17,545 bases of DNA, taken from contig JAHKZS010000239.1 in assembly GCA_020626545.1 (NCBI GenBank), positions 1-17,545 on the forward strand. Reading direction: 5' to 3'. The notes beneath the pieces are model-generated. The model ran no database searches. It was not told the DNA's origin and saw only the letters and a list, made by a program, of their open reading frames with translations. A program made the position numbers and the translations under genes. This document shows positions 8,067 through 15,604 of this stretch, piece by piece. How positions within the stretch are numbered: the first letter of the stretch is position 1; each line of letters opens with the position of its first letter. This DNA is from a bacterium (lineage in GTDB: Bacteria > Bacillota > Clostridia > Oscillospirales > Acutalibacteraceae).

Positions 8067-8123
8067 CGTAACAATTGTAATCACTTTTTAACATTAGAAC
8101 GGTTGTTCGTTACAATTTGTTAC
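8067..8123. repeat. Inverted repeat downstream of the asparaginase gene
   Basis: CGTAACAATTGTAA (8067-8080) and its near-complement TTACAATTTGTTACC (8110-8124) form a stem with one additional T. The loop holds a small palindrome, GAACGGTTGTTC (8097-8108). There is no GC-rich stem with a T-run, so it is a weak terminator; it may be an operator or an RNA structure. Confidence 0.45.
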
Positions 8124-8334
8124 CGCTTTGTTTTCTTTATGTTCGTTAAAGAATTAACCCTTACAGTTTCACCATTTTGCAATTACATTATGCTAGAATT
8201 GTTGATTTATAAAGATTTATCAGTTAAAATATAATTGCACATTAAAGAGTGCCAAAACATTGCTGCAATAAGTAGCATTTCACACAATTTCATCCAAAAA
8301 AACGCCGCGGCAAAAGCTCCGCGGCGTTTTTTTA
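8124..8334 (+). ncRNA. Candidate small RNA, promoter plus terminator with no frame
   Basis: TTGATT (8202-8207) and TAAAAT (8225-8230) are 17 bases apart, giving a good promoter, and a strong terminator ends near 8333. A transcript of roughly 95 bases starting near 8237 would contain GCAC-loop-GTGC (8237-8252) and a TGCT-loop-AGCA (8261-8277) hairpin before the terminator stem. No ribosome site with an open frame is present. The upstream part (8124-8201) shows nothing that I can identify. I do not recognise the RNA family. The promoter could also be fortuitous in AT-rich DNA. Confidence 0.3.
8296..8333. terminator. Bidirectional rho-independent terminator
   Basis: AACGCCGCGG (8301-8310) pairs with CCGCGGCGTT (8319-8328) around the loop CAAAAGCT, with an A-run on the left and a T-run on the right. 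It therefore works in both directions: it ends the plus-strand candidate RNA and the minus-strand small gene, whose stop is four bases away. Confidence 0.9.
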
Positions 8335-8336
8335 AT

Positions 8337-8507
8337 CTATCTTTCATCCTCCGGCAAATACGGATATAAATCCATATAAGCGTCGAGTTCATCCTCTGAC
8401 TGAGGCTCGCTCGGTATCAATCCCGTACAATCGTACATCGACGCGCTCGGAGTATAGTCCTCGTCGTCGGGGTCAACAGGATAATTTCTGTATAAATTTT
8501 TATCCAC
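8337..8507 (-). CDS. Small acidic protein, 56 residues, GTG start
   Basis: Not recognised. The reading frame starts at GTG (8507) with GAGGTGA about five bases upstream, a near-perfect ribosome site, and ends in TAG four bases before a strong terminator, so it has the complete layout of an independent gene. The product begins MDKNLYRNYPVDP and ends LYPYLPEDER; it is very acidic (many Asp/Glu, few Lys/Arg), Tyr- and Pro-rich and has one Cys, and no membrane segment or signal peptide. A DPDDEDYTP run sits at 12-20. The codons used fit the neighbouring genes. A role as a small regulatory or adaptor protein is possible but there is no direct evidence. Confidence 0.72.
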   Translation of the reverse strand: MDKNLYRNYPVDPDDEDYTPSASMYDCTGLIPSEPQSEDELDAYMDLYPYLPEDER

Positions 8508-8525
8508 AATTATCACCTCGAGTTT

Positions 8526-8554
8526 ATTATATGTCCTTTTTAAAAATTTTTAAT
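8526..8554 (-). promoter_or_regulatory. Candidate promoter of the small acidic gene
   Basis: On the minus strand TATAAT (8526-8531) is a perfect -10 box, 17 bases from TTAAAA (8549-8554), a weak -35. It lies about 20 bases before the GTG at 8507. The plus-strand gene at 8622 must have its own promoter in the same AT-rich gap; no -35/-10 pair stands out there. Confidence 0.45.
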
Positions 8555-8621
8555 CGGAAAATACTGTAATTTTTATTTTTTTATGATATTATAAAAACAG
8601 ATTTATTTTGGGGTGAATACA

Positions 8622-10574
8622 ATGAAAACCTTATCTAAAAGCTTAGCGGTTATACTGTCCGCGCTTATACTTATATCAACGCTCGCGGTAATAAACGTAT
8701 CGGCGGCGGGAAAACTCAGCTATACGTTTACCGGCGACGAAAAGGATAAAGCGGGTTACGCCGAGGGAAAAATAACCCTCTCCTCAGTACCCGGCGGTAA
8801 ATACAAGCTGTACTGGGCGGACGATAAAAAAGCTCTGGACGGCTTTTACGAAATCGCCGAACTTAAATCGGGTGAATCGTTTTCGTTTAAAGACCACAAC
8901 GCTATCCCAGCGGGAGCAGTTAAGCTTATCGCCTGCTCGGGCAAGGATACTTCCGTAAAAAACGCCGCGGCGGTTTATGATATTCCGAAAAACAAACAGC
9001 TTAAATATAAAGCTTCCGACGCTAATTACACATTTATGAATTACTCAGATATTCATATTGATATGGCTAAAAACAAGTATTACAAGTACTCGGAGCTTCA
9101 TTTTAAAAAGGCGCTCGAAACCGCTACCCGCAGAAAAGCTGATTTTATCACAACCGCGGGCGACAATATTACTAACGCCGACGGTCCCGGACTGGAGTTC
9201 GACAAGTATCAGGAGATTTTAGCGGATTCAAAATACACGGGCTATGTATACGAGTCGAGCGGAAACCACGAGCTCAGAAAAGGCAACCGCAAAGACCTTC
9301 TGAGCACGTTTGTATCGGCAACCGGACTCGACGGAGATAATAACACTATCTCTAAAAACAAGCCCTACTACACCGTTACAGAAAAGAAAACAGGCGACCT
9401 TTTCATATTTATGGCGCTGGAGTTTTTATACAGTCCGAACGAGGGCGATGAGTTTACAAACGAACAGCTCGACTGGTTCGAAAAACTGCTAAAAGAAAAC
9501 TATAACAAAAATAAAAACATCTACCTTATTCAACACGCCTTAATTCAGGGCTACGGCGCTGGCGACGACGAAGATAATTTCTACACCGTACCGCTTAATC
9601 CGCAGTACAAAACTACCTTACGGTTCAGAAACATTATCGAAAAATATCCGAAACTCACCTGGATTTCAGGTCATACCCACATAGCACTAAAGTACGGCTA
9701 CAACTACTCAAATATGAACGATACGTCGTGCAATATGATTCACGACAGCTCGGTATGTTGTCCTACTATAATCAACTACAACAGCCATAATTTAAGCTAT
9801 GTCGCCGCAAGCGATGATAAGTACAAGGATTTAACCGAAGGCTATTATGTACAGGTATTCGATGACGCGGCGATTTACTACGGCGAGAATCTTTACCACG
9901 ACAAAATCTATCCAGCGGCTTCGTATATAGTCGAGGGATACCGCACATCATACAAAAAACATATCGAACCCGCTAAAGAAAGTAATATCGACGTGTTTGA
10001 CGATAGCACAGACTTAGGCGCTTTAGCCGAATTATCATTCTCAATCCCTAAAGTTGCTTCGGGCAAAAACATAACCGCTGAGGATATCGGCGCTATGTGT
10101 AAAAAAAGCAAAGAACTCCTCAATAATATGTACAGCTTCAGTTCGTACGACGAGTATATCAACCTTAAAAAAGCCGTACAAACCGCTCCTAAGTCAAGGG
10201 ATAAGGATAAAGTTTTTAAAGAGCTTGTCTACTTATACTTAAAGATTTCGAATTACGCCAAAGGCGGAAATATTACGCTCTACTTCACTAATACAAACGA
10301 ATGGAAAAATGTCTACGCAAAACTGTTCTCATCTAAGCTCAATAACGGCAAACAGGGCGAAAAAATGACCTATGTTAAGAAGGACGCGGACGGTTATAAA
10401 ATCTATAAAATCGAGTTCAACTCCCACAAGTACAATCAGGTAGTCTTTACCGACGGTTCAGACAAGGAGATAAGCGAAACCCAGACAATCAGCGGCGATA
10501 ACAACAAGCTTTACTATATGAATAATAACGATATGTTCGCGCCGTATTACGTTTACTTGAGAGATTATGAATAA
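8622..10574 (+). CDS. Secreted calcineurin-like metallophosphoesterase with CBM26-like C-terminal module
   Basis: Exported 650-residue hydrolase; a phosphomonoester, phosphodiester or nucleotide substrate is likely but unknown. Signal peptide at about 1-29 (SAAG). An N-terminal beta-rich domain (30-125) precedes the metallophosphoesterase domain, whose metal ligands are all visible: Asp143-x-His145 (SDIHID), Asp181 of GDN, Asn215-His216 of GNHE, His305 of IQH, and His351-x-His353 of GHTH. The domain covers about 135-435. A helical linker follows (about 465-545). The last 75 residues (about 550-625) start ITLYFTNTNEWKNVYAKLF and include EKMTYVKK and QVVFTDGSDKE, the pattern of starch-binding CBM26-type modules; this assignment is by eye. 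I start at ATG 8622 because GGGGTGA lies six bases before it; the GTG at 8613 is part of that site. It stands alone, followed by a terminator. Confidence 0.88.
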   Translation: MKTLSKSLAVILSALILISTLAVINVSAAGKLSYTFTGDEKDKAGYAEGKITLSSVPGGKYKLYWADDKKALDGFYEIAELKSGESFSFKDHNAIPAGAVKLIACSGKDTSVKNAAAVYDIPKNKQLKYKASDANYTFMNYSDIHIDMAKNKYYKYSELHFKKALETATRRKADFITTAGDNITNADGPGLEFDKYQEILADSKYTGYVYESSGNHELRKGNRKDLLSTFVSATGLDGDNNTISKNKPYYTVTEKKTGDLFIFMALEFLYSPNEGDEFTNEQLDWFEKLLKENYNKNKNIYLIQHALIQGYGAGDDEDNFYTVPLNPQYKTTLRFRNIIEKYPKLTWISGHTHIALKYGYNYSNMNDTSCNMIHDSSVCCPTIINYNSHNLSYVAASDDKYKDLTEGYYVQVFDDAAIYYGENLYHDKIYPAASYIVEGYRTSYKKHIEPAKESNIDVFDDSTDLGALAELSFSIPKVASGKNITAEDIGAMCKKSKELLNNMYSFSSYDEYINLKKAVQTAPKSRDKDKVFKELVYLYLKISNYAKGGNITLYFTNTNEWKNVYAKLFSSKLNNGKQGEKMTYVKKDADGYKIYKIEFNSHKYNQVVFTDGSDKEISETQTISGDNNKLYYMNNNDMFAPYYVYLRDYE

Positions 10575-10579
10575 CAAAA

Positions 10580-10610
10580 AGCCGGAAAGTTTTAACTTTC
10601 CGACTTTTTT
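10580..10610. terminator. Bidirectional terminator between metallophosphoesterase and GT2 genes
   Basis: AGCCGGAAAGT (10580-10590) pairs with ACTTTCCGACT (10595-10605) around TTTA, with T-runs on both sides. On the plus strand there is one A-C mismatch, while on the minus strand that position is a G-U pair, so it is better as a minus-strand terminator. Confidence 0.85.
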
Positions 10611-11547
10611 ATTTATCTCGTTTTAAAATTTCTTTAGCAATATAAATAGGTCTGTTTTTACTTTGGATATACGTCTTAGCTAAATACGAACCGATAATAC
10701 CGATACAGAAAAGCTGTATTCCGCCTAAAAGAAGTATCAAGCCTACGATAGTAGCGTAACCGCTTACGGCTACGTTAAAGAACATGCGCTGAACGATTAC
10801 GACTATTAGGTAAACTATAGCCGCGAGCGATGCTAACATTCCGACATAAGTCGCGAGTTTGAGCGGTTTAGTCGAAAACGCCGTAATACCCTCTAAGGCG
10901 TATTTTACGAGCTTAGTAAAGCTCCATTTAGTTTCGCCGGCGTTTCTCTCCTGAACTTCGTAGGGAATAAACTTGGTGTTAAATCCTATCCAGCTGAAAA
11001 TACCCTTCGAAAATCTATGGTACTCGCCCATCTCAAGTATAGCGTCCGCGACGCCTCGGGTAAAGGTTCTGAAATCGCTCGCGTCGGCGTGAAGCTCAAC
11101 CTCGCTGAGTTTATTAATCACCTTATAAAATCCCGATTTAAAGCCCGTCATAACCGAGCCTTCCTTACGCGACGCCTGGTAAGCAGCCACGCAATCATAC
11201 TCGTACTCGTTCTCGAGTATGCCCATCATCTCGAGCACTACCTCGGGGCGTTGCTGTAAATCGGCGTCAATAAGCGAGATATAATCTCCCGTCGAGTTTT
11301 TTATTCCCGCGTAAATAGCGGATTCTTTACCGAAGTTACGGCTGAACGATACAACTGTAATATTGCTTTCGGTTTTTTCGTTGTACAATTTTCTAAGCTT
11401 TTCCAGAGTTTTGTCACGGCTTCCATCGTTTACAAATACAAATTCATAGTCAAAGCCGGCGTTGTTAAACGCTTTAACGGTTTCCTCGTAAAAAAGCTCT
11501 ACGTTATCCTGTTCATTATAGCAAGGAACTACAAGCGATAGTTTCAT
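10609..11547 (-). CDS. GT2 glycosyltransferase, DPM1/GtrB-type with two C-terminal membrane helices
   Basis: Transfers a sugar from a nucleotide donor to an undecaprenyl-phosphate carrier, giving a lipid-linked sugar for wall or polysaccharide decoration. The 312-residue protein opens with the GT-A fold: LVVPCYNEQDN at 5-15, FVNDGSRD at 38-45, and the DADLQ metal/donor motif at 95-99. GETKWSF at 204-210 is typical of this subfamily. Two membrane segments follow at about 236-257 and 264-290. Length and layout fit the family. The frame can be read from 11610, but I take the ATG at 11547 because GGAAGGA lies before it and the first PCYNEQ block follows within ten residues. It is monocistronic here, with its own promoter and terminator. 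Sugar unknown. Confidence 0.93.
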   Translation of the reverse strand: MKLSLVVPCYNEQDNVELFYEETVKAFNNAGFDYEFVFVNDGSRDKTLEKLRKLYNEKTESNITVVSFSRNFGKESAIYAGIKNSTGDYISLIDADLQQRPEVVLEMMGILENEYEYDCVAAYQASRKEGSVMTGFKSGFYKVINKLSEVELHADASDFRTFTRGVADAILEMGEYHRFSKGIFSWIGFNTKFIPYEVQERNAGETKWSFTKLVKYALEGITAFSTKPLKLATYVGMLASLAAIVYLIVVIVQRMFFNVAVSGYATIVGLILLLGGIQLFCIGIIGSYLAKTYIQSKNRPIYIAKEILKRDK

Positions 11548-11582
11548 TTTAACGTCCTTCCGCTTTAATAATCTATTATATA

Positions 11583-11610
11583 ATTCTACCACAAATAACT
11601 TTATTGTCAA
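11583..11610 (-). promoter_or_regulatory. Promoter of the GT2 gene
   Basis: On the minus strand a perfect TTGACA (11605-11610) and TAGAAT (11583-11588) are 16 bases apart, and the start codon is about 36 bases further on. Good match to a sigma-A promoter. Confidence 0.75.
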
Positions 11611-11629
11611 ATCCGATATTTACTAATCA

Positions 11630-11658
11630 TTTATTTTGTGTTATTATTTTAGTATACT
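11630..11658 (+). promoter_or_regulatory. Weak candidate promoter of the metF-metH operon
   Basis: TATACT (11653-11658) is a good -10 box; the -35 at 17 bases, TTTATT (11630-11635), is poor. The leader to the ATG at 11677 is under 20 bases, too short for a riboswitch. Confidence 0.4.
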
Positions 11659-11676
11659 AAATTCACAGGTGATAAT

Positions 11677-12534
11677 ATGAAAATCTCAGATTTATATAAA
11701 GAAGATAAAACTATACTCAGCTTCGAGGTATTTCCGCCTAAGAAAACCTCGCCGATAGAGTCGGTTTACGGAGCGTTAGAGGAATTATGCTCCTTAAAGC
11801 CGGCTTATATAAGCGTTACATACGGAGCGGGCGGAACCGCCGCCGATAACACCTGCGCTATCGCGGCTAAGATAAAGCACGACTACAACATTGAACCTAT
11901 CGCTCATATTACCTGCGTAAACAGCTCTAAAGCTGAGGTAGAAGCGTCGCTCGACTCATTTAAGGCGAACGATATAGAAAACGTGTTGGCTTTAAGAGGC
12001 GATATTGTGCCCGATATGGAACCTAAAACGGACTTTAAATACGCCAGCGAGCTTACAGAGTTCATAAAGAAAAAAGGCGGTTTTCATATCGCGGGAGCAT
12101 GTTACCCCGAGGTTCATCCCGAGGCTAAGGACGAGGTCAGCGATATAATCAACCTAAAGAAAAAGGTTGACGCGGGAGCCGAATTTTTAATCTCTCAGCT
12201 TTTCTACGATAATCGTACCTTCTACGAGTTTGAGAAGCGGTGTCGTTTAGCAGGAATTAACGTTCCTATCGAAGCCGGAATTATGCCCGTTATAAACACA
12301 AAACAAATTCAGAGGATGGTATCACTCTGCGGAGCGTCACTGCCCGCAAAGTTCGTTCGCATTATGAACCGATACGAAAACAATCCCGAGGCTTTACGTG
12401 AAGCGGGTATCGCGTACGCGGTAGACCAGTGCGTCGACCTTATAGCGAACGGTGTAAGCGGAATCCATCTCTACACGATGAACAACCCTTATGTCGCGCG
12501 CAGAATTACCGAAGCGGTAGATAAGCTCTTATGA
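11677..12534 (+). CDS. metF: 5,10-methylenetetrahydrofolate reductase
   Basis: Reduces 5,10-methylene-tetrahydrofolate to 5-methyl-tetrahydrofolate, the methyl donor of the MetH reaction. The 285-residue protein is the bacterial flavoprotein TIM-barrel form of normal length. FEVFPPK (16-22) holds the catalytic Glu17, HITC (77-80) and ALRGD (105-109) hold folate- and flavin-contacting residues, with Asp109 equivalent to the Asp of the E. coli enzyme. AGGTGA lies upstream of the ATG. The stop overlaps the next start in ATGA (12531-12534), so it is coupled to the reactivation gene. The reductant partner (NADH or a ferredoxin system) cannot be told from sequence; no MetV-like gene is adjacent. 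Confidence 0.95.
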   Translation: MKISDLYKEDKTILSFEVFPPKKTSPIESVYGALEELCSLKPAYISVTYGAGGTAADNTCAIAAKIKHDYNIEPIAHITCVNSSKAEVEASLDSFKANDIENVLALRGDIVPDMEPKTDFKYASELTEFIKKKGGFHIAGACYPEVHPEAKDEVSDIINLKKKVDAGAEFLISQLFYDNRTFYEFEKRCRLAGINVPIEAGIMPVINTKQIQRMVSLCGASLPAKFVRIMNRYENNPEALREAGIAYAVDQCVDLIANGVSGIHLYTMNNPYVARRITEAVDKLL

Positions 12535-13175
12535 TAGAATTAACCGAAATTAACCGAGCCGAAGCGCTCAGATATATGGGCGGAAGCAAGGTTGAGATGA
12601 ACGAGATTATGGAAGCTCTGCTTAATAGCTGCGAAAAGGATATTATAAAGGCGGCTTCCCCTAAGTACCTTTATAAAAAAATACCGCTCGAAAACAGCGG
12701 ACTTTTAATCGGAAATACAATATACGAACACTTAAAAGACTGTAGGGAAGCGGTTTTAATGTGCGCGACGATCGGAGCCGGGGTCGATAAACTAATTCGC
12801 TCCGCGTCGGTGACCGATATGGCGAAAGCCGTAGTCATAGACGCCTTCGCGAGCGCGGCGGTTGAGCAGGTTTGCGAAAAAACAGAGGAGCTTATAAAAC
12901 AAGAAATCCCCGATAAATATTTTACGTGGAGATTTTCTCCCGGGTATTCGGATTACCCGATTGAACTTCAGGAAAAGTTTTTAAGTATCTTAGACGCTCC
13001 GAGAAAAATCGGACTCTGCGCAAACGAAAGCTCGCTTTTAACCCCGACGAAATCCGTAACCGCGATTATCGGCGTAAGCGATAAACCGATTGAGAAAAAA
13101 CGCCGCGGATGCGCGGGATGTAATCTCAGAGAAAGTTGTCAGTACAGAAAATCAGGTGAACGCTGTGAATTTTAA
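12531..13175 (+). CDS. Stand-alone cobalamin-dependent methionine synthase reactivation domain protein
   Basis: This 214-residue protein matches the AdoMet-binding reactivation (Met_synt_B12) domain that is normally the C-terminal end of MetH. It should bind AdoMet and help re-methylate oxidised cob(II)alamin in MetH, acting in trans. The signature RFSPGYSDYP (134-143) corresponds to the RxxPGY-type motif of the domain. Its C-terminus holds four cysteines at 194, 197, 203 and 212 (C-x2-C-x5-C-x8-C) in a basic stretch, which is additional to the core domain and could bind Fe-S or zinc. The gene overlaps metF by four bases and the metH start overlaps its end, so all three are made together. Stand-alone reactivation domains are known in other bacteria, such as Thermotoga. 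Confidence 0.9.
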   Translation: MIELTEINRAEALRYMGGSKVEMNEIMEALLNSCEKDIIKAASPKYLYKKIPLENSGLLIGNTIYEHLKDCREAVLMCATIGAGVDKLIRSASVTDMAKAVVIDAFASAAVEQVCEKTEELIKQEIPDKYFTWRFSPGYSDYPIELQEKFLSILDAPRKIGLCANESSLLTPTKSVTAIIGVSDKPIEKKRRGCAGCNLRESCQYRKSGERCEF

Positions 13176-15549
13176 TGAACTAATGAAAAATGAATTTATA
13201 CTGCTCGACGGAGCGACAGGAACTATGCTCCAGAAAAGCGGGCTGAAGCTCGGAGAAATTCCCGAGACGCTCAACATCACCCGCCCCGAGACAGTTATGA
13301 ATATTCATAGACAATATATCGAAAGCGGAACTCAAATCCTCACCACAAACACCTTCGGCGCGAACTCCTATAAAATGAAGAACAGCGGTTATACTGTTCA
13401 ACAGCTTATCGGCGCGGCGGTTAAAAACGCGCGAAGCGCCGCGGGTGATAAGGCGCTTGTCGCTCTCGAAATCGGTCCTATAGGACAATTACTTGAGCCG
13501 GCGGGCTCACTGTCGTTCGACGAAGCTTACGAATATTTCAAGGAAGAAATCCTTGCCGGAGAAGATACCGATATTATATTTTTCGAAACCTTTACCGATT
13601 TACTCGAGCTAAAAGCGGGCGTTCTCGCCGCTAAGGAAAACAGCGACAAACCCGTAGTAGCTTCGATGACATTCGAGAAGAACGGAAGAACCTTCGCGGG
13701 AGTAAGCGTAGCTTCAGCGGCGATTACCCTGGAAGGCTTGGGCGTAAGCGCTTTAGGCGTTAACTGTTCGCTCGGCCCCGATGAACTCGCTCCGATAGTT
13801 AAGGAATTTACCGAATGGACGAGCTTGCCGATTTTTGTTAAGCCGAACGCCGGACTTCCCGACCCGAACAGCAACACCTACAACGTAACCGCCGAGGACT
13901 TCGCCGAAAGTATGGATAAGATTACCGACTACGGCACGGTTAAACTCGTCGGCGGATGTTGCGGAACTACCCCCGATTATATAAAGGCTCTTAAAAAAGT
14001 TATAGATAATAAGACCTACAAAAAAGCCGATGTAAAAAAAGACACCGCTGTCTGCTCGGCGACTACAGCGGTAGAGATTAACCAGCCGAGAATTATCGGC
14101 GAACGTATTAATCCTACGGGCAAAAAGCTATTTAAAGAAGCGCTTATCAATAACGATATTGACTATATTCTCTCCCAAGCGATCAGCCAGGTAAAAGCGG
14201 GAGCGGATATACTCGACGTTAACGTCGGACTTCCCGAAATCGACGAAAAGGATATGATGGTAAGGGTTATAAAGGCGCTTCAGTCTGTAGTCGACGTACC
14301 TTTACAGATCGACTCCACCAAACCCGACGTACTCGAAGCGGCGCTTCGAGTTTATAACGGAAAACCGATAATAAACTCCGTAAACGGCGAGGAAAAATCG
14401 CTTACGAACGTACTTCCGCTCGTTAAAAAATACGGCGCGTCGGTAATCGGACTCACTCTCGACGAGGACGGTATCCCGAAAACCGCCGAGGGTAGATTTA
14501 ATATAGCTAAGCGGATTGTAGAACGCGCTAACGCGCTGGGTATTCCGTCTAAGGACGTTTATATAGACTGTTTAACCCTTACCGTTTCGGCGGAACAGTC
14601 GGCTTGTAAGGAAACCTTAAAAGCGTTACACAGAGTTAAAACCGAGCTGGGTTGTAAAACCTGTCTCGGTGTAAGTAACATAAGCTTCGGGCTTCCTAAC
14701 CGAGAGCTTATAAACCACATTTTTCTCACTATGGCTCTAGAGGAAGGGCTTGATTTACCGATCATAAACCCTAACGACGAGCTTATGACCGGCGCGGTAA
14801 GAGCGTACAAAGTTCTGGCGGATATAGATAAGAATTCCAAGGAATTTATAGAAAGCTATAATGAAGTTAAAACCGAAAAGCCTAAGATAGTAAGCTCGCA
14901 CATTTCCTTAACGGACGCGATTATTAACGGGCTCAAAAGCGAAGCAGCTTCTCTCACCGAAAAAGCTCTCGAAAACAAAGACGCTATGGAGATTGTAAAC
15001 AGCGAGCTCATACCCGCTTTAGATAAAGTAGGCGTAGATTTTGAGAGCAATAAAATCTTCCTGCCTCAGCTTATTCAGAGCGCCAACGTCGCTCAGGCGT
15101 GTTTCGAGGTAATAAAAAAGCATCTCTCGAAAAATAACAACACGCCCGTCAGCAAAGGTAAAATTATCCTCGCGACAGTTAAAGGCGATATTCACGATAT
15201 CGGCAAAAATATAGTAAAGGTACTGCTCGATAATTACGGATATACCGTAGTAGATTTAGGCAGAGATGTCGCCCCGGAGATCATAATCAAGACCGCTATA
15301 GATCAAAACATAAAATTAATCGGTCTTTCGGCGCTTATGACGACAACGTTAAAGAGTATGGAGGATACAATAACCCTCGCGAGAAAAACGCCCGAATTAA
15401 TTAATTCGGACGGAAGTTCAAAGGTTATATTCTTCGTCGGCGGAGCAGTATTGACCGAAGATTACGCCAAAAAAATCGGAGCGGATTATTACTGCAAAGA
15501 CGCTAAAGAATCGGTAGATACGGCGAAGTTAGTATTCAGCAGTCAGTAA
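13165..15549 (+). CDS. metH: Cobalamin-dependent methionine synthase lacking the reactivation domain
   Basis: Transfers the methyl group of 5-methyl-tetrahydrofolate through cobalamin to homocysteine, giving methionine. At 794 residues it is shorter than the ~1200-residue full enzyme because the fourth domain is absent. The homocysteine domain covers about 1-295, with the three zinc-binding cysteines at Cys201 (NCSLG) and Cys265-Cys266 (GGCCGTT). The pterin-binding domain covers about 310-560 (RIIGERINPTG, LDVNVG, QIDSTKPD). The cobalamin cap is at about 575-660 and the cobalamin-binding domain at about 665-794, with axial His677 in DIHDIGKN. An ATG at 13090 would add 25 residues inside the previous gene, but AGGTGA (13154-13159) is six bases before the GTG at 13165, which I take as the start. 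The frame is intact and all key residues are present. Confidence 0.94.
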   Translation: MNFNELMKNEFILLDGATGTMLQKSGLKLGEIPETLNITRPETVMNIHRQYIESGTQILTTNTFGANSYKMKNSGYTVQQLIGAAVKNARSAAGDKALVALEIGPIGQLLEPAGSLSFDEAYEYFKEEILAGEDTDIIFFETFTDLLELKAGVLAAKENSDKPVVASMTFEKNGRTFAGVSVASAAITLEGLGVSALGVNCSLGPDELAPIVKEFTEWTSLPIFVKPNAGLPDPNSNTYNVTAEDFAESMDKITDYGTVKLVGGCCGTTPDYIKALKKVIDNKTYKKADVKKDTAVCSATTAVEINQPRIIGERINPTGKKLFKEALINNDIDYILSQAISQVKAGADILDVNVGLPEIDEKDMMVRVIKALQSVVDVPLQIDSTKPDVLEAALRVYNGKPIINSVNGEEKSLTNVLPLVKKYGASVIGLTLDEDGIPKTAEGRFNIAKRIVERANALGIPSKDVYIDCLTLTVSAEQSACKETLKALHRVKTELGCKTCLGVSNISFGLPNRELINHIFLTMALEEGLDLPIINPNDELMTGAVRAYKVLADIDKNSKEFIESYNEVKTEKPKIVSSHISLTDAIINGLKSEAASLTEKALENKDAMEIVNSELIPALDKVGVDFESNKIFLPQLIQSANVAQACFEVIKKHLSKNNNTPVSKGKIILATVKGDIHDIGKNIVKVLLDNYGYTVVDLGRDVAPEIIIKTAIDQNIKLIGLSALMTTTLKSMEDTITLARKTPELINSDGSSKVIFFVGGAVLTEDYAKKIGADYYCKDAKESVDTAKLVFSSQ

Positions 15550-15558
15550 AAAGTTAAA

Positions 15559-15604
15559 AACCGGCTCAGTTCTCATCATAGAGTTCTGAGCCGGTTCTGT
15601 TTTA
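15559..15604. terminator. Bidirectional terminator after metH
   Basis: AACCGGCTCAG (15559-15569) pairs with CTGAGCCGGTT (15586-15596), with a few further pairs toward the loop. The plus-strand T-run is interrupted, but on the minus strand the stem is followed by GGTTTTTAACTTTTT, so it is also the terminator of the convergent gene. Confidence 0.85.

Noticed and set aside
11548..11676. SAM or cobalamin riboswitch before metF
   Set aside because: The leader after the -10 box is under 20 bases, and the rest of the gap is filled by divergent promoters.
13090..13164. metH starting at the ATG at 13090
   Set aside because: It would add 25 residues inside the reactivation gene without a ribosome site; the GTG at 13165 has AGGTGA at the right distance.
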